Shown: one piece after another, positions 36,397-45,114 of the stretch
Position numbering within the stretch: the stretch's first letter is position 1
How the letters are laid out: every line of letters begins with the position of its first letter
Origin: Exercitatus varius
GTDB lineage: Bacteria; Pseudomonadota; Gammaproteobacteria; Enterobacterales; Pasteurellaceae
Assembly (NCBI RefSeq): GCF_029577735.1
Contig: NZ_JARQTO010000002.1
Coordinates: 124,001 to 188,000 of the forward strand
DNA length: 64,000 nucleotides
Direction of reading: 5' to 3'
Position numbers and translations under genes: made by a program
Notes under the pieces: model-generated
Told to the model about the DNA's origin: nothing
What the model saw: the letters and a program-made list of their open reading frames with translations, nothing else
Database searches by the model: none

Positions 36397-36954
36397 ATGA
36401 AAACTGTCGTAAAAGCCACCGCACTTTCTTTAGCTTTAGCATTCGCCTCTTCCGCTGCCGTTGCGGCTGAAAATATCGCCTTCTTAAATGCCGGCGTAGT
36501 TTTCCAGAACCATCCGGATCGCGCAGCCATCGCTAAAAAATTAGACGACCAATTTAAAGGTGAAGCCGACAAATTAGCGGCGAGCAAAAAAGCAATCGAT
36601 GCCAAAATCGCCGCGCTACAAAAAGAAGCGAAAGATTTACGCAGCGCAGACATCAAAAAACGTGAAGATGAAATTAACAAGTTAATGCGCGAACAAGATG
36701 CCAAAGCTCGTAAATTCCAACAAAAAACACAACAGGTTGAACGTGAAGAAACCGCTAAACTGTTAGAATCCATCCAGAAAGCCACTAACGATTTCGCAAA
36801 AGAAAAAGGCTATACCTATGTACTTGACGCCAATTCAGTGATTTATGCGGCGGACGGCAAAGATATCACCGAAGACGTATTAACGGCCGTAGGCGGTAAG
36901 TTACCGGCGGAACCGAAAGACGGCAAACCGGCGGAAGCGCCTAAAGCGGAATAA
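36397..36954 (+). CDS. skp: Periplasmic chaperone Skp (OmpH)
   Basis: Trimeric periplasmic holdase for unfolded outer-membrane proteins, which it passes to BAM. 185 aa with a signal peptide (cleavage after AAVA). Residues 45-125 form the long charged coiled-coil arms (KKREDEINKLMREQDAKARK). A proline/lysine-rich C-terminal tail (PAEPKDGKPAEAPKAE) extends it beyond the 161 aa of E. coli Skp. An uptake signal is embedded in the signal-peptide codons (36418-36426, encoding TAL). Confidence 0.93.
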   Translation: MKTVVKATALSLALAFASSAAVAAENIAFLNAGVVFQNHPDRAAIAKKLDDQFKGEADKLAASKKAIDAKIAALQKEAKDLRSADIKKREDEINKLMREQDAKARKFQQKTQQVEREETAKLLESIQKATNDFAKEKGYTYVLDANSVIYAADGKDITEDVLTAVGGKLPAEPKDGKPAEAPKAE

Positions 36955-36975
36955 TCGGTAAAAGGAAACTTCCGA

Positions 36976-38001
36976 ATGCGTTCCTATTCCTTACAAGAAT
37001 TAGCAAACCAAATCGGCGGGGCCATTCGTGGCAACGCCGATGTTGTTGTTAATAGTATCGCTCCTTTGGATAAAGCCGCTGGCGAACATTTAACCTTTAT
37101 TTCCAATGTCAAATACCGTCCGTATTTGTCTCAGGCGCAGGCGGGCATTCTGGTGGTTTCGCCGGCCGACGTGGAATTTTGCGCCGACGACGCTAATCTG
37201 ATTATTGTAGAAAATCCTTATGTGGCTTATGCCCGTTTGGCGCAATATATGGATAGCACTCCGAAAGCGGCGGTCAATATTGCGCCAAGTGCGGTCATTT
37301 CTGAGACCGTTTTATTGGGGCAAAACGTGTCGATTGGCGCCAATGCGGTGATCGAAGCCGGTGCGGTAATCGGCGATAACGCCGTTATCGGTGCGGGTTG
37401 CTTTATCGGGCAGAATGCCAAAATCGGTCGCAACACTCAGCTTTGGGCGAATGTCAGTATTTACCATGAAGTGGAAATCGGCGAGGATTGTCTGGTGCAA
37501 TCCGGCGCGGTGATTGGCAGCGACGGTTTCGGTTATGCCAACGAGCGCGGTCAATGGATTAAGATCCCGCAAACCGGACGCGTAATTATCGGCAATCGTG
37601 TGGAAATCGGCGCCTGCACCTGTATCGATCGCGGTGCGTTGGATGATACCGTGATTGAAGATAACGTGATTATCGACAACCTTTGCCAAATCGCTCATAA
37701 CGTGCATATCGGCACGGGAACGGCGGTTGCCGGCGGCGTTATTATGGCGGGCAGTTTAACCGTCGGTCGTTATTGCCAAATCGGCGGTGCAAGCGTGATT
37801 AACGGACACATGGAAATTTGCGATCAGGCCATTGTTACCGGCATGAGCATGGTAATGCGCCCGATCGACAAACCGGGCATTTATTCTTCCGGTATCCCGT
37901 TGCAACCGAATAAAGAATGGCGCAAAACCGCGGCGTTAACCATGGACATTGATAAAATGAACAAACGGTTAAAAGCGGTTGAGAAAAAACTCGCCGAATA
38001 A
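36976..38001 (+). CDS. lpxD: UDP-3-O-(3-hydroxyacyl)glucosamine N-acyltransferase
   Basis: Third step of lipid A synthesis; cytoplasmic trimer. 341 aa, same as E. coli. An N-terminal uridine-binding domain is followed by a left-handed beta helix of hexapeptide repeats (VSIGANAVIEAGAVIGDNAV near residue 117) with catalytic histidine in CQIAHNVHIG (about 239), then a C-terminal helix. In E. coli fabZ-lpxA-lpxB follow; here the run ends at lpxD. An in-frame uptake signal (37287) encodes SAV. Confidence 0.96.
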   Translation: MRSYSLQELANQIGGAIRGNADVVVNSIAPLDKAAGEHLTFISNVKYRPYLSQAQAGILVVSPADVEFCADDANLIIVENPYVAYARLAQYMDSTPKAAVNIAPSAVISETVLLGQNVSIGANAVIEAGAVIGDNAVIGAGCFIGQNAKIGRNTQLWANVSIYHEVEIGEDCLVQSGAVIGSDGFGYANERGQWIKIPQTGRVIIGNRVEIGACTCIDRGALDDTVIEDNVIIDNLCQIAHNVHIGTGTAVAGGVIMAGSLTVGRYCQIGGASVINGHMEICDQAIVTGMSMVMRPIDKPGIYSSGIPLQPNKEWRKTAALTMDIDKMNKRLKAVEKKLAE

Positions 38002-38028
38002 CGGTTAAAAAACTTATCAATTTTTGCC

Positions 38029-38048
38029 CGCACTTTTCGGTGCGTTTT
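38029..38048 (+). terminator. Weak terminator after lpxD
   Basis: A 5-bp stem CGCAC / GTGCG with loop TTTTCG followed by TTTT. It overlaps a one-base variant uptake signal (38027-38035). Confidence 0.35.
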
Positions 38049-38079
38049 GCTTATTCTGTGCGCGAAATCGGATTTGTTC

Positions 38080-38835
38080 TTATGTGGTAGTCAGGCGAAT
38101 GTCAGCTTGCCGTAATTGGTTAACTGTTTCGCTTGATAATGCGCGGTCTGTAATAATATCCGTTAATTCGCCGAGTTTTGCTGCGCAGAATAATGAAAAT
38201 TTGCCGTATTTGCTGCTGTCGGCAACTAATATGCGTCTTGTGGCATTGTGTAAAAGCGATTTTTTCAGCGCCGCCTTTTCTTCGGTCGGCGCGGTAATGC
38301 CTTTTTCTAATGACCAAGAATTACAGCTTACAAAGGTAAAATCCGGGTTAACGTTCTGTAAAAATGAGATGCTTTGATTGCCTATGCAAGATTGGCTGCT
38401 GCTGTCGATACGCCCGCCGGTCATGGTCACTTCAATTTGTTTATATTCGGAAAGTAGCAGCGCAATATGCAGATCCGTCGTAATAACCCGCAACGGGAGA
38501 TGGGTAATTTTTTTCGCTATACATAATGTGGTTGTTCCGGCGTCTAAAACCACTGAATCGCCTGCCGTGATCAATGATACCGCATAATCTGCAATTCGTT
38601 CTTTTTCAATTATTTGGCGGGATTGTTTTTCGTTAGTGGTGGGTTGAAACGGAATAAACTGATTGAGCGCCACGCCGCCGTGAGTGCGAATAATCGAACC
38701 TTTCTCATCCAGCTTAATTAAATCTCGGCGGATGGTTGCCGGCGATGAATTAGTGACTTTAACAAGCTGCTCCACGGTTGCGATATTGTGACTTTTCAGG
38801 TAGAGCATGATTGTTTCGTGGCGATCGTTTGGCAT
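38080..38835 (-). CDS. DeoR-family transcriptional regulator
   Basis: Probable repressor of the adjacent catabolic operon, 251 aa. An N-terminal DeoR helix-turn-helix (ETIMLYLKSHNIATVEQLVK, then SSPATIRRDLIKLDEKG to about residue 57) leads into the DeoRC sugar-phosphate-sensing domain with VLDAGTTTLCIAKKI near 103 and SCNSWSLEKGITAPTEEKA near 190. ATG 38835 follows GGAAT. It lies downstream of the operon, with a terminator in between and its own promoter. The effector is unknown. Confidence 0.88.
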   Translation of the reverse strand: MPNDRHETIMLYLKSHNIATVEQLVKVTNSSPATIRRDLIKLDEKGSIIRTHGGVALNQFIPFQPTTNEKQSRQIIEKERIADYAVSLITAGDSVVLDAGTTTLCIAKKITHLPLRVITTDLHIALLLSEYKQIEVTMTGGRIDSSSQSCIGNQSISFLQNVNPDFTFVSCNSWSLEKGITAPTEEKAALKKSLLHNATRRILVADSSKYGKFSLFCAAKLGELTDIITDRALSSETVNQLRQADIRLTTT

Positions 38836-38892
38836 ATGACATTCCTTATCGGCTTTATATTTTAAATAGATAATTATGTTTTCGGTGTAAAG

Positions 38893-38940
38893 AGTATAGC
38901 GCAAAAATCCGTTGAATTATCGATGATTTTTATTACATCG
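38893..38940 (-). promoter_or_regulatory. Possible promoter and inverted repeat of the DeoR gene
   Basis: On the minus strand TATACT (38898-38893) in the context CGCTATACTC is the same as at the PdxA-operon promoter. CGATG (38921-38925) and CATCG (38936-38940) form an inverted repeat with a 10-base spacer upstream, a possible operator. No good -35 is visible. Confidence 0.35.
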
Positions 38941-38947
38941 TAGTTTA

Positions 38948-38976
38948 TAAAAAAAACGCCGGCATTTTGCCGGCGT
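38948..38976 (-). terminator. Terminator of the PdxA-like/sialidase-like operon
   Basis: On the minus strand the 8-bp stem ACGCCGGC / GCCGGCGT with a 5-base loop runs into TTTTTTT, 8 bases after the last gene. Confidence 0.85.
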
Positions 38977-38983
38977 CATATGA

Positions 38984-39448
38984 TCAGATAATTTCTTTGG
39001 GAACTTTAAATACCGCTTTGCGTACGGTGGCGGGCGCTTTAACCATGCATAACGCTTGATGAGGTTCGCCGGGATAAAAGGTAACGAAGTCGCCGGCGCG
39101 CAACAAAATGCCGTTGGTTAGCACGGGATTATTTAAAATATATAAATCCGGCTTTTTTTCGACCGCACTTTGACCGATTGCGTTAGTTAAGCTGTAATTA
39201 ATGATTTCTTCACCTTCCAAAATTAACTGAATATCAAGATAATTTTTGTGGAATTCCGTGTGCCGGGTTTCTGCGGGCGAGGTTTGTGAGTCGCCAACGT
39301 TACAAAACCATTTCGCACCTTCCGGTTGATATTTGCCGTCAGGCAATGCTTGCAATTTTTCTAGGCTAAATTCCGGGTGAGATAAAATATCGTAAAGTGA
39401 TTTGGGTAATGTTGCCAAATCCAGGATTTTCATATTTCCGGCAATCAT
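38984..39448 (-). CDS. YhcH/YjgK/YiaL family protein (NanQ-like)
   Basis: Cupin-like protein of 154 aa. The family-defining metal-site region is visible: RHTEFHKNYLDIQLILEGEE near residue 72 and FYPGEPHQAL near 128. E. coli YhcH (NanQ) speeds sialic-acid ring opening; others in the family sit in uronate or sugar-acid clusters. ATG 39448 follows GGGAGG. The open frame runs far into the upstream sialidase-like gene, but that extension is an overlap artefact. An in-frame uptake signal (39162) is the only one in this operon. Confidence 0.85.
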   Translation of the reverse strand: MIAGNMKILDLATLPKSLYDILSHPEFSLEKLQALPDGKYQPEGAKWFCNVGDSQTSPAETRHTEFHKNYLDIQLILEGEEIINYSLTNAIGQSAVEKKPDLYILNNPVLTNGILLRAGDFVTFYPGEPHQALCMVKAPATVRKAVFKVPKEII

Positions 39449-39506
39449 AAGTCCTCCCGTTAGAGAAAAGCATGCCGTTTCATGAATGACATGCCTGATA
39501 ATTAAG

Positions 39507-40694
39507 TTAAGCGTTTTTAACCCAGGATTCGTCAATGCATACGTATTTAATCGCCATTCGGTAGAATGTGTAGGCAATATGCAGTTTGCCGTCCGGGCCT
39601 TGTTTAATACTTGGATAAGAAAGTTCGCGGTTAAGTTGCTCTCTTGAGTTATTGGACATACAATAACCGTCACCTTCATCCAGATTACGAATATAAGGCC
39701 AGGTTTTGCCGTTGTCCGTGGAAATTGCCAATGACATTGGTGCGCGCGGCGCGCCCCAAAATGCATTGCGTTGTCCTTCAACCAATTCCGCTTCTTTTTT
39801 CTGTTCTTTGCTTTCGTCTTCAATTTCATCATAAAGAGAAAGACGACGTTCTTTGGCGTCTTTTGCACTTGAATTATTGAATACTAAGGCAATATCACCG
39901 TTAGCAAGCACATCGGCCTGAATGGAGGCATTGTTATTCGGCAATGGCAGCGCTTTAGGTTCTGACCAGGTTTCGCCATTATCAAATGAACGGCTTTCAT
40001 AGATAAAGTCTGCCCAACGACTGCGATAAAGCGCATATAAACTGCCGTCTTTGAGTTTTAACACATTCATATGAACACAGCCCGTACTGTTGGGAACATC
40101 GACGGAACGCCATGTTTTGCCTTTATCGCTTGAAATCATGACCGCACTGGTGTCATAGCTGCCGACCCACTTTTCACCCGGGCGTGCAATACAATAGAAC
40201 ACGGGAAGTAACCAGTTGCCGTTATCTAATACAACAATTGGCTGGCGAATAAATATGCCTTTGTTCGGATCTTCCAGTAACACTTCGATTGGACCCCAGG
40301 TTTCGCCGAAGTCCGTTGATTTACGGTAACGAACGATCGCCGTATCCTGATTACCTGAAATCTGAGCGGTATATAAAATCCATAAAATATTGTCAGGATC
40401 TAAGAAAAAGACAGGATTTTGTTCCGAGCGGGTCGGATCGTCGGAAAGTTTTACCGCCGGCGTCCAGGTATCGGCGCCTTTTTTTAAGCGTGAGAAATAG
40501 GCTGAAATATCAGAAATCCCTTCCTGCGTTCCGCCAAACCAAGTGCAGAGCAAATCACCGTTTGGTAATGGTAATAAGTTAGCCGCATGATTTTGCACAC
40601 ATTCTGTCGGCAAGTAGGCGTCTTTACGCGAGCTATCGTTTGGATTAACGACAACCTTACCCGATAAATCTAATTTAATTATTTCTTCAGTCAT
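39507..40694 (-). CDS. Sialidase-like BNR-repeat protein, probably cytoplasmic
   Basis: 395 aa with a six-bladed propeller signature: four Asp boxes STDFGETW, SSDKGKTW, SFDNGETW and STDNGKTW. The N-terminal QNHAANLLPLPNGDLLCTWF and late ELSYPSIKQGPDGKLHIAYT match the BNR-like branch often labelled exo-alpha-sialidase. The classical sialidase RIP motif is absent, and there is no signal peptide, so action on extracellular sialoglycans is unlikely. GGAG precedes ATG 40694. The neighbours suggest hydrolysis or isomerisation of an imported sugar acid or glycoside (inference). Confidence 0.75.
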   Translation of the reverse strand: MTEEIIKLDLSGKVVVNPNDSSRKDAYLPTECVQNHAANLLPLPNGDLLCTWFGGTQEGISDISAYFSRLKKGADTWTPAVKLSDDPTRSEQNPVFFLDPDNILWILYTAQISGNQDTAIVRYRKSTDFGETWGPIEVLLEDPNKGIFIRQPIVVLDNGNWLLPVFYCIARPGEKWVGSYDTSAVMISSDKGKTWRSVDVPNSTGCVHMNVLKLKDGSLYALYRSRWADFIYESRSFDNGETWSEPKALPLPNNNASIQADVLANGDIALVFNNSSAKDAKERRLSLYDEIEDESKEQKKEAELVEGQRNAFWGAPRAPMSLAISTDNGKTWPYIRNLDEGDGYCMSNNSREQLNRELSYPSIKQGPDGKLHIAYTFYRMAIKYVCIDESWVKNA

Positions 40695-40707
40695 TTTGTT
40701 TCTCCTA

Positions 40708-41988
40708 TTAAACCGGAAATAGAGTCAGTGCGCCTGCCGTAAGAGCCAGTAAACGAATAAAGTATTGCGGAATGGTGAATTTCCAGAATTCGATCATGGT
40801 ATATTTCCCCGTTCCCATAATTAATGCGGGCATACCGTCCACAGGGAGAAAGTGACCGCACCAGCCCGAGATAACGATTGCGGTTGCTGCAGCGGTCGGA
40901 TTGAATCCAAGTTGTAAGCAAGTCGCGATAGCTAATGGTGCAAATACAAATACCGTACCTATTGTTGAACCGGTTAACGTAGCTAATAAACTGGTTAAAA
41001 TACAGAAAGTGAAGATTAATAGGAACGGGTTGATGTCGGAACCGAGCATATCGGCGACGGATTTACCGACCATTTCTGTCAGCCCTGTGCTTCCTAGTGC
41101 GTCAGCAACCCCAATAACCCCGGCAGACATAAGAATGATAGGCGCGCTAATGGCATTTCTTATTTCTGTGAAGTTCAATACACCGGCCAAGAATATCGGT
41201 AGCACTGCAAGACCGGTTATGGCGTAACCCGCATCACCAATGTAACTTTGCGCAACCATACCAATAACTGCAAGAACAAAGGAGGAATAAGTGACTAGTT
41301 CTTGTTTTTTTGTAAGCTGGGTTTTGTGTTCTTCCGCTAAATTATCACTGTATTCGCCGGTAGTAGAAATGGGATGTTCCGGTAAAATCTTGTAGGCTAA
41401 TAATGACCACGCCAAGAAACTGAGTGAGAGAATTAAATTAACGATTGAAAATTCAACTAAGTTAACATTAGTCGCAGCTCCTGCCGCTTCCAATACCGCA
41501 ATTGTAATACCATATTGTAAAGCGGTATTAAACGGCGCAAGTGGATGGTTAGCCGCAAAACCGGCCGGCATCAATACTTTAGAGGGCGCAAGTGCTTTGT
41601 TTTCCGGTAATGCAGACAAAAGCCCGATAACCAACACATAATAAGCTGTTGAGCCCATACCAAAAAGACTTGTTCCCAGCATAACGACTACAACCAGAAG
41701 AGTATATGCTTTAAAACCGCCTTTTTTTGCCATATTGAATATAGCCGTTTTAAATGTGGTGATAAAACTGGTCTTTTGCAAGGCTGCGATAATAGCCATA
41801 AACGCTGCAAGCATCATAATGGTTGAGTTAGCAAAACCACCAAAAGCAACTTTAATATCAACCACTCCTGTTACTACGAGCAACAGGCAGGCAATGAGCG
41901 GAGGTACGCCGAAAGGCAGTTTGTCTCTCATGATTAAAATAATCATTAAAATCGTAATTGCTAACGCAATAATCATTGGGGTTGTCAT
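40708..41988 (-). CDS. SLC13/CitMHS-type anion permease
   Basis: Inner-membrane carrier of the ion-transporter superfamily, 426 aa with about 11-12 hydrophobic segments. The two half-repeats carry GGFANSTIMMLAAFMA near residue 50 and TGSTIGTVFVFAPLAIA near 351, with re-entrant-loop features PLAPFNTALQYG and GHFLPVDGMP. Members move di- or tricarboxylates or sugar acids with Na+ or H+. GGAGG precedes ATG 41988. Substrate presumed to be the operon's acid (inference). Confidence 0.78.
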   Translation of the reverse strand: MTTPMIIALAITILMIILIMRDKLPFGVPPLIACLLLVVTGVVDIKVAFGGFANSTIMMLAAFMAIIAALQKTSFITTFKTAIFNMAKKGGFKAYTLLVVVVMLGTSLFGMGSTAYYVLVIGLLSALPENKALAPSKVLMPAGFAANHPLAPFNTALQYGITIAVLEAAGAATNVNLVEFSIVNLILSLSFLAWSLLAYKILPEHPISTTGEYSDNLAEEHKTQLTKKQELVTYSSFVLAVIGMVAQSYIGDAGYAITGLAVLPIFLAGVLNFTEIRNAISAPIILMSAGVIGVADALGSTGLTEMVGKSVADMLGSDINPFLLIFTFCILTSLLATLTGSTIGTVFVFAPLAIATCLQLGFNPTAAATAIVISGWCGHFLPVDGMPALIMGTGKYTMIEFWKFTIPQYFIRLLALTAGALTLFPV

Positions 41989-42036
41989 AAGTCACCTCCA
42001 CTATGGCGCTTTGGATTAATAGGAAAATGATGAGGA

Positions 42037-43194
42037 TTAGATAATTTTTCTATAAATTTCAATAATATCCGTTTTAGTCATCACTTTCGGATTGTTATCA
42101 AGTAAGCGTTTTACCGTCAAAGCCGCATCAGCAAGCTCACTCAAGGTCTCTTCCGTGATACCGACAGATTTCAAATCACATTTAATGTTTAAATCACGAA
42201 TTAATGCATAAAATTCATCAATCAATTTTTCTGCCGCTTGATGTTGCGTACAACCCTGTACATCTAAGCCCATCGCTTTCGCGAGATTGGCAAATTTTGC
42301 TTCACAGGCATCAAGGTTGAATTTCATCACATCGGGCAATAGAATCGCATTCGATAATCCGTGCGGAATATGGTATTTACCTCCTAACGGATAAGATAAT
42401 GCGTGAATGGCTACGGTGCTTGACGTGGCAATAGATGCGCCGCCGAAATAAGAACCGAGTAACATATTTTCGCGCGCTTGCAGATTTTTACCGTCACGAT
42501 AAGCGGTACGAATGCTGCGCCCGATTAATTCCACCGCTTTTAGGGCGAAGGTATCGCTGAACGGACTTGCTTTCTTGGAGATGTAGCATTCCACGGCGTG
42601 ACAAAGCGCATCAATCCCCGTATTGGCGGTGATATGCGGTGGTAGACCGACGGTCATTGCGGGATCTAGAATGACGCAATTCGGCAGCATTTTTTCATCT
42701 ACGATACCCACTTTTAATTCACGTTCGGGAATAAGCACGATTGCGTTTGGCGTAGCTTCAGAGCCCGTACCGGATGTGGTTGGTACCATAACGGTTGGAA
42801 TGCCGCGGTTTTTGAATTTTGTTTTACCGTCCGCAACATCTTGCAGTTCAACATTATTATTGAGCAACATCGCGACGAGTTTCGCAGTATCCATTGCGCT
42901 GCCGCCGCCAATACCAATCACCATTTGAGCATTAGTATTTTGGGCATGCCGGTAAATTTGATTAACTTGTTCCAATGGCGGTTCGGGCGGCGTATCGTTA
43001 ATTACTTGTACGTTAATACCCGCGTTTTCAAGAATTGCTTTAGGCTCGTTGATTAAACCTGCAGCGAACACGCCGGGATCGGTAATAATAACGACATTTT
43101 CGGCGTTGTAGCTTTTTACGACATCGGCAATTTGTTGAATACTGCCGGCACCGCCAATGATTTTATTGGTATGAAATAAAGAATAAGTTGACAT
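42037..43194 (-). CDS. Iron-containing alcohol dehydrogenase
   Basis: Group III NAD(P)-dependent dehydrogenase, 385 aa. The nucleotide-binding GIGGGSAMDTAK lies near residue 95 and the metal ligands are intact: aspartate and histidine in TGIDALCHAVE near 195, histidines in AIHALSYPLGG and YHIPHGLSNA near 265-280. Homologues oxidise or reduce 1,2-diols, lactaldehyde, 1,3-propanediol or hydroxy acids. It lies between the aldolase and transporter genes of the operon, so it may act on the aldehyde released by the aldolase (inference). The ribosome site is weak. Confidence 0.88.
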   Translation of the reverse strand: MSTYSLFHTNKIIGGAGSIQQIADVVKSYNAENVVIITDPGVFAAGLINEPKAILENAGINVQVINDTPPEPPLEQVNQIYRHAQNTNAQMVIGIGGGSAMDTAKLVAMLLNNNVELQDVADGKTKFKNRGIPTVMVPTTSGTGSEATPNAIVLIPERELKVGIVDEKMLPNCVILDPAMTVGLPPHITANTGIDALCHAVECYISKKASPFSDTFALKAVELIGRSIRTAYRDGKNLQARENMLLGSYFGGASIATSSTVAIHALSYPLGGKYHIPHGLSNAILLPDVMKFNLDACEAKFANLAKAMGLDVQGCTQHQAAEKLIDEFYALIRDLNIKCDLKSVGITEETLSELADAALTVKRLLDNNPKVMTKTDIIEIYRKII

Positions 43195-43219
43195 AAATGA
43201 TTACCAAGTGAATTTTCGA

Positions 43220-44098
43220 TTAATCGTATAGTTTAAATACGTCTTGTAATGCTTGATCGATGACCGTATTGGCACAGTTTGAAGGTTCGCGCGCAGGGCC
43301 TACGTTGTGACCGCGTAAAAGTGTGGCACGTTTTACCACAGAATTTGGATTGCCCATTTGCATAACATTGCGGAATGCCCGGATTTTTTTCTGCGCTTCA
43401 TTCGCTTTCTCAAAATCACCTTGTTTCCAATATTCGTAAATAGACACCATGAGTTCGGGAAACACATTGGCACAACCGCTAATGGCGCCCGTACCGCCGG
43501 CGAGCAACGTCCAAAGGATTAATGAATCGCTGCCCGCCATAACATTAATATTAGGAACGGTATTTTCGATGTATTTCAATGTGTTATCGAAATTACCGCT
43601 GCTGTCTTTAATACCAATAATATTGCTGTTTTCTTCGGCAAGTTTTTTCACCGTTTTATAGTCGATATTATTGCCTGAGCGTGCCGGAATGTTGTACATC
43701 AAAACAGGAGCATTAACGCTTTTCGCGACGGAATTAAAATGACGATATAAATCGTCCTGGCTAACGGCAACAAAGTATGGTGAAATCACTGAAAGCACGT
43801 CTACTCCGAGATCTAACACTTTCTTCGAGAATTCAACGGTTTCTTTCGTCGTAATACAACCGGTGCCGGCATAAACCGGAACCCGACCGTTTACCGCTTC
43901 AACGGCGGTTTTTATAATCTCCAGTTTTTCGTTTTGATTGAAAGCGTAGAATTCGCCGTTAGTTCCCAATGGAAAAATGCCGTGAATACCGGCTTGTATA
44001 AGATAATCAATAAATTCTTTGTAGGCTTCCGGATTAAATTTTTCGTTCTCGTCCAGTGCAGTGAGTACTGGTGCGACAACGCCTTCAGGTTTAAACAT
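43220..44098 (-). CDS. DapA/NanA-family aldolase or lyase
   Basis: Class I pyruvate-dependent aldolase family member, 292 aa. The substrate loop PLGTNGEFYAF near residue 43, the catalytic tyrosine in MYNIPARSG near 135 and the Schiff-base lysine in IIGIKDSSG near 163 are intact. GTNGE is not the GTTGE of DapA, and the genome context is catabolic, so a 2-keto-3-deoxy sugar-acid or similar substrate is more likely than dihydrodipicolinate synthesis. GGAG precedes ATG 44098, 14 bases after the PdxA-like gene. Confidence 0.85.
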   Translation of the reverse strand: MFKPEGVVAPVLTALDENEKFNPEAYKEFIDYLIQAGIHGIFPLGTNGEFYAFNQNEKLEIIKTAVEAVNGRVPVYAGTGCITTKETVEFSKKVLDLGVDVLSVISPYFVAVSQDDLYRHFNSVAKSVNAPVLMYNIPARSGNNIDYKTVKKLAEENSNIIGIKDSSGNFDNTLKYIENTVPNINVMAGSDSLILWTLLAGGTGAISGCANVFPELMVSIYEYWKQGDFEKANEAQKKIRAFRNVMQMGNPNSVVKRATLLRGHNVGPAREPSNCANTVIDQALQDVFKLYD

Positions 44099-44112
44099 AA
44101 TGAACTCCTTTT

Positions 44113-45114
44113 TTATTGATTTTCATATTTGATATTGGCCATTTTGGCACCAAGGTATAACGCCTCGGTCATACTGCGACTGTCGGCAATACCTTGACCT
44201 GCAATCTGGAATGCGGTCCCGTGATCAACTGAAGTACGGATAAACGGTAAACCGGTCGTAACGTTAACCCCGCTGTCGAAACCGATGAGTTTTAACGGAA
44301 TATGACCTTGGTCGTGATACATCACAACCACCATATCGAACTCATCCAGGTTCGCCGCTCGATGGAAAACGGTATCCGGCGGAATCGGTCCTACCGCATT
44401 AATTCCTTTCGCTTGCGCTTCCAGAACCGCCGGTAAAATTTCTTCTTCATCTTCCGTACCAAATAAACCGTGCTCGCCCGCATGCGCATTAAAACCCGCT
44501 ACGGCAATACGCGGTTGTTTGAAACCGAGCATTTTGGTGTATTCCTGGGCCAGTTCGATGACGGTTAAAACGCGCTCTTTTTTGATTAAATCGCAAGCTT
44601 GGCGCATTGACACATGAGTAGTGACATGAATCACATTTAATTTTTCGCTGGTAAGCATCATCGAAAAATCTTCGGTATGGCTGAGTTGAGCGAGAATTTC
44701 CGTATGCCCAGGAAACATTTTGCCGCCCGCGTGCAGCGCTTCTTTGTTTAAAGGTGCGGTCACAATTGCGTGGATTTTTCCTTTCAGGGTTAAATCAACC
44801 GCACGTTCGATAAATTCATAAGCGGCTTTTCCCGCGCGGGCGTCTACTTTTGAAAACGGCAAGTCGGCAGGGAGGTTATCTAAATCAATGACATCAATGT
44901 AACCGAATTCACTTTGATAATGATCGAGATCGTCAACTTTACGCAGTTTAAGATTGGATTTAACGATAGGTAATGCGCGTTGCATAATTTTGAAATCGCC
45001 GATAACAACGGGATGCGCTAAGTCGTAAATTCGTTTATCTTCTAACGCTTTGACGATTACTTCAGGTCCGATACCCGCGGCATCGCCCATTGTGATACCT
45101 AAAATCGGTTTCAT
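44113..45114 (-). CDS. PdxA-like dehydrogenase (PdxA2 type)
   Basis: 333-aa NAD-dependent oxidative decarboxylase of the PdxA family. Motifs: GDAAGIGPEVIVKAL near residue 9, histidine in HVTTHVSMRQA near 140, GFNAHAGEHGLFG near 188, VMYHDQGHIPLKL near 258 and TSVDHGTAF near 287. In PdxA2 pathways it acts on phosphorylated D-threonate or erythronate after a DUF1537 kinase; no such kinase is present here. GGAG precedes ATG 45114. The in-frame upstream 48 codons are leader, not protein. First gene of the operon. Confidence 0.83.
   Translation of the reverse strand: MKPILGITMGDAAGIGPEVIVKALEDKRIYDLAHPVVIGDFKIMQRALPIVKSNLKLRKVDDLDHYQSEFGYIDVIDLDNLPADLPFSKVDARAGKAAYEFIERAVDLTLKGKIHAIVTAPLNKEALHAGGKMFPGHTEILAQLSHTEDFSMMLTSEKLNVIHVTTHVSMRQACDLIKKERVLTVIELAQEYTKMLGFKQPRIAVAGFNAHAGEHGLFGTEDEEEILPAVLEAQAKGINAVGPIPPDTVFHRAANLDEFDMVVVMYHDQGHIPLKLIGFDSGVNVTTGLPFIRTSVDHGTAFQIAGQGIADSRSMTEALYLGAKMANIKYENQ

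Noticed and set aside
39449..39868. N-terminal extension of the YhcH-like gene
   Set aside because: The extra codons lie antiphase in the sialidase-like gene, and a GGGAGG site marks the true start at 39448.
38984..45114. Standard Neu5Ac (nan) catabolic cluster
   Set aside because: nanE, nanK, nagA/nagB and a SiaPQM or NanT transporter are absent, and the aldolase has GTNGE. Only YhcH and the sialidase-like fold suggest sialic acid.
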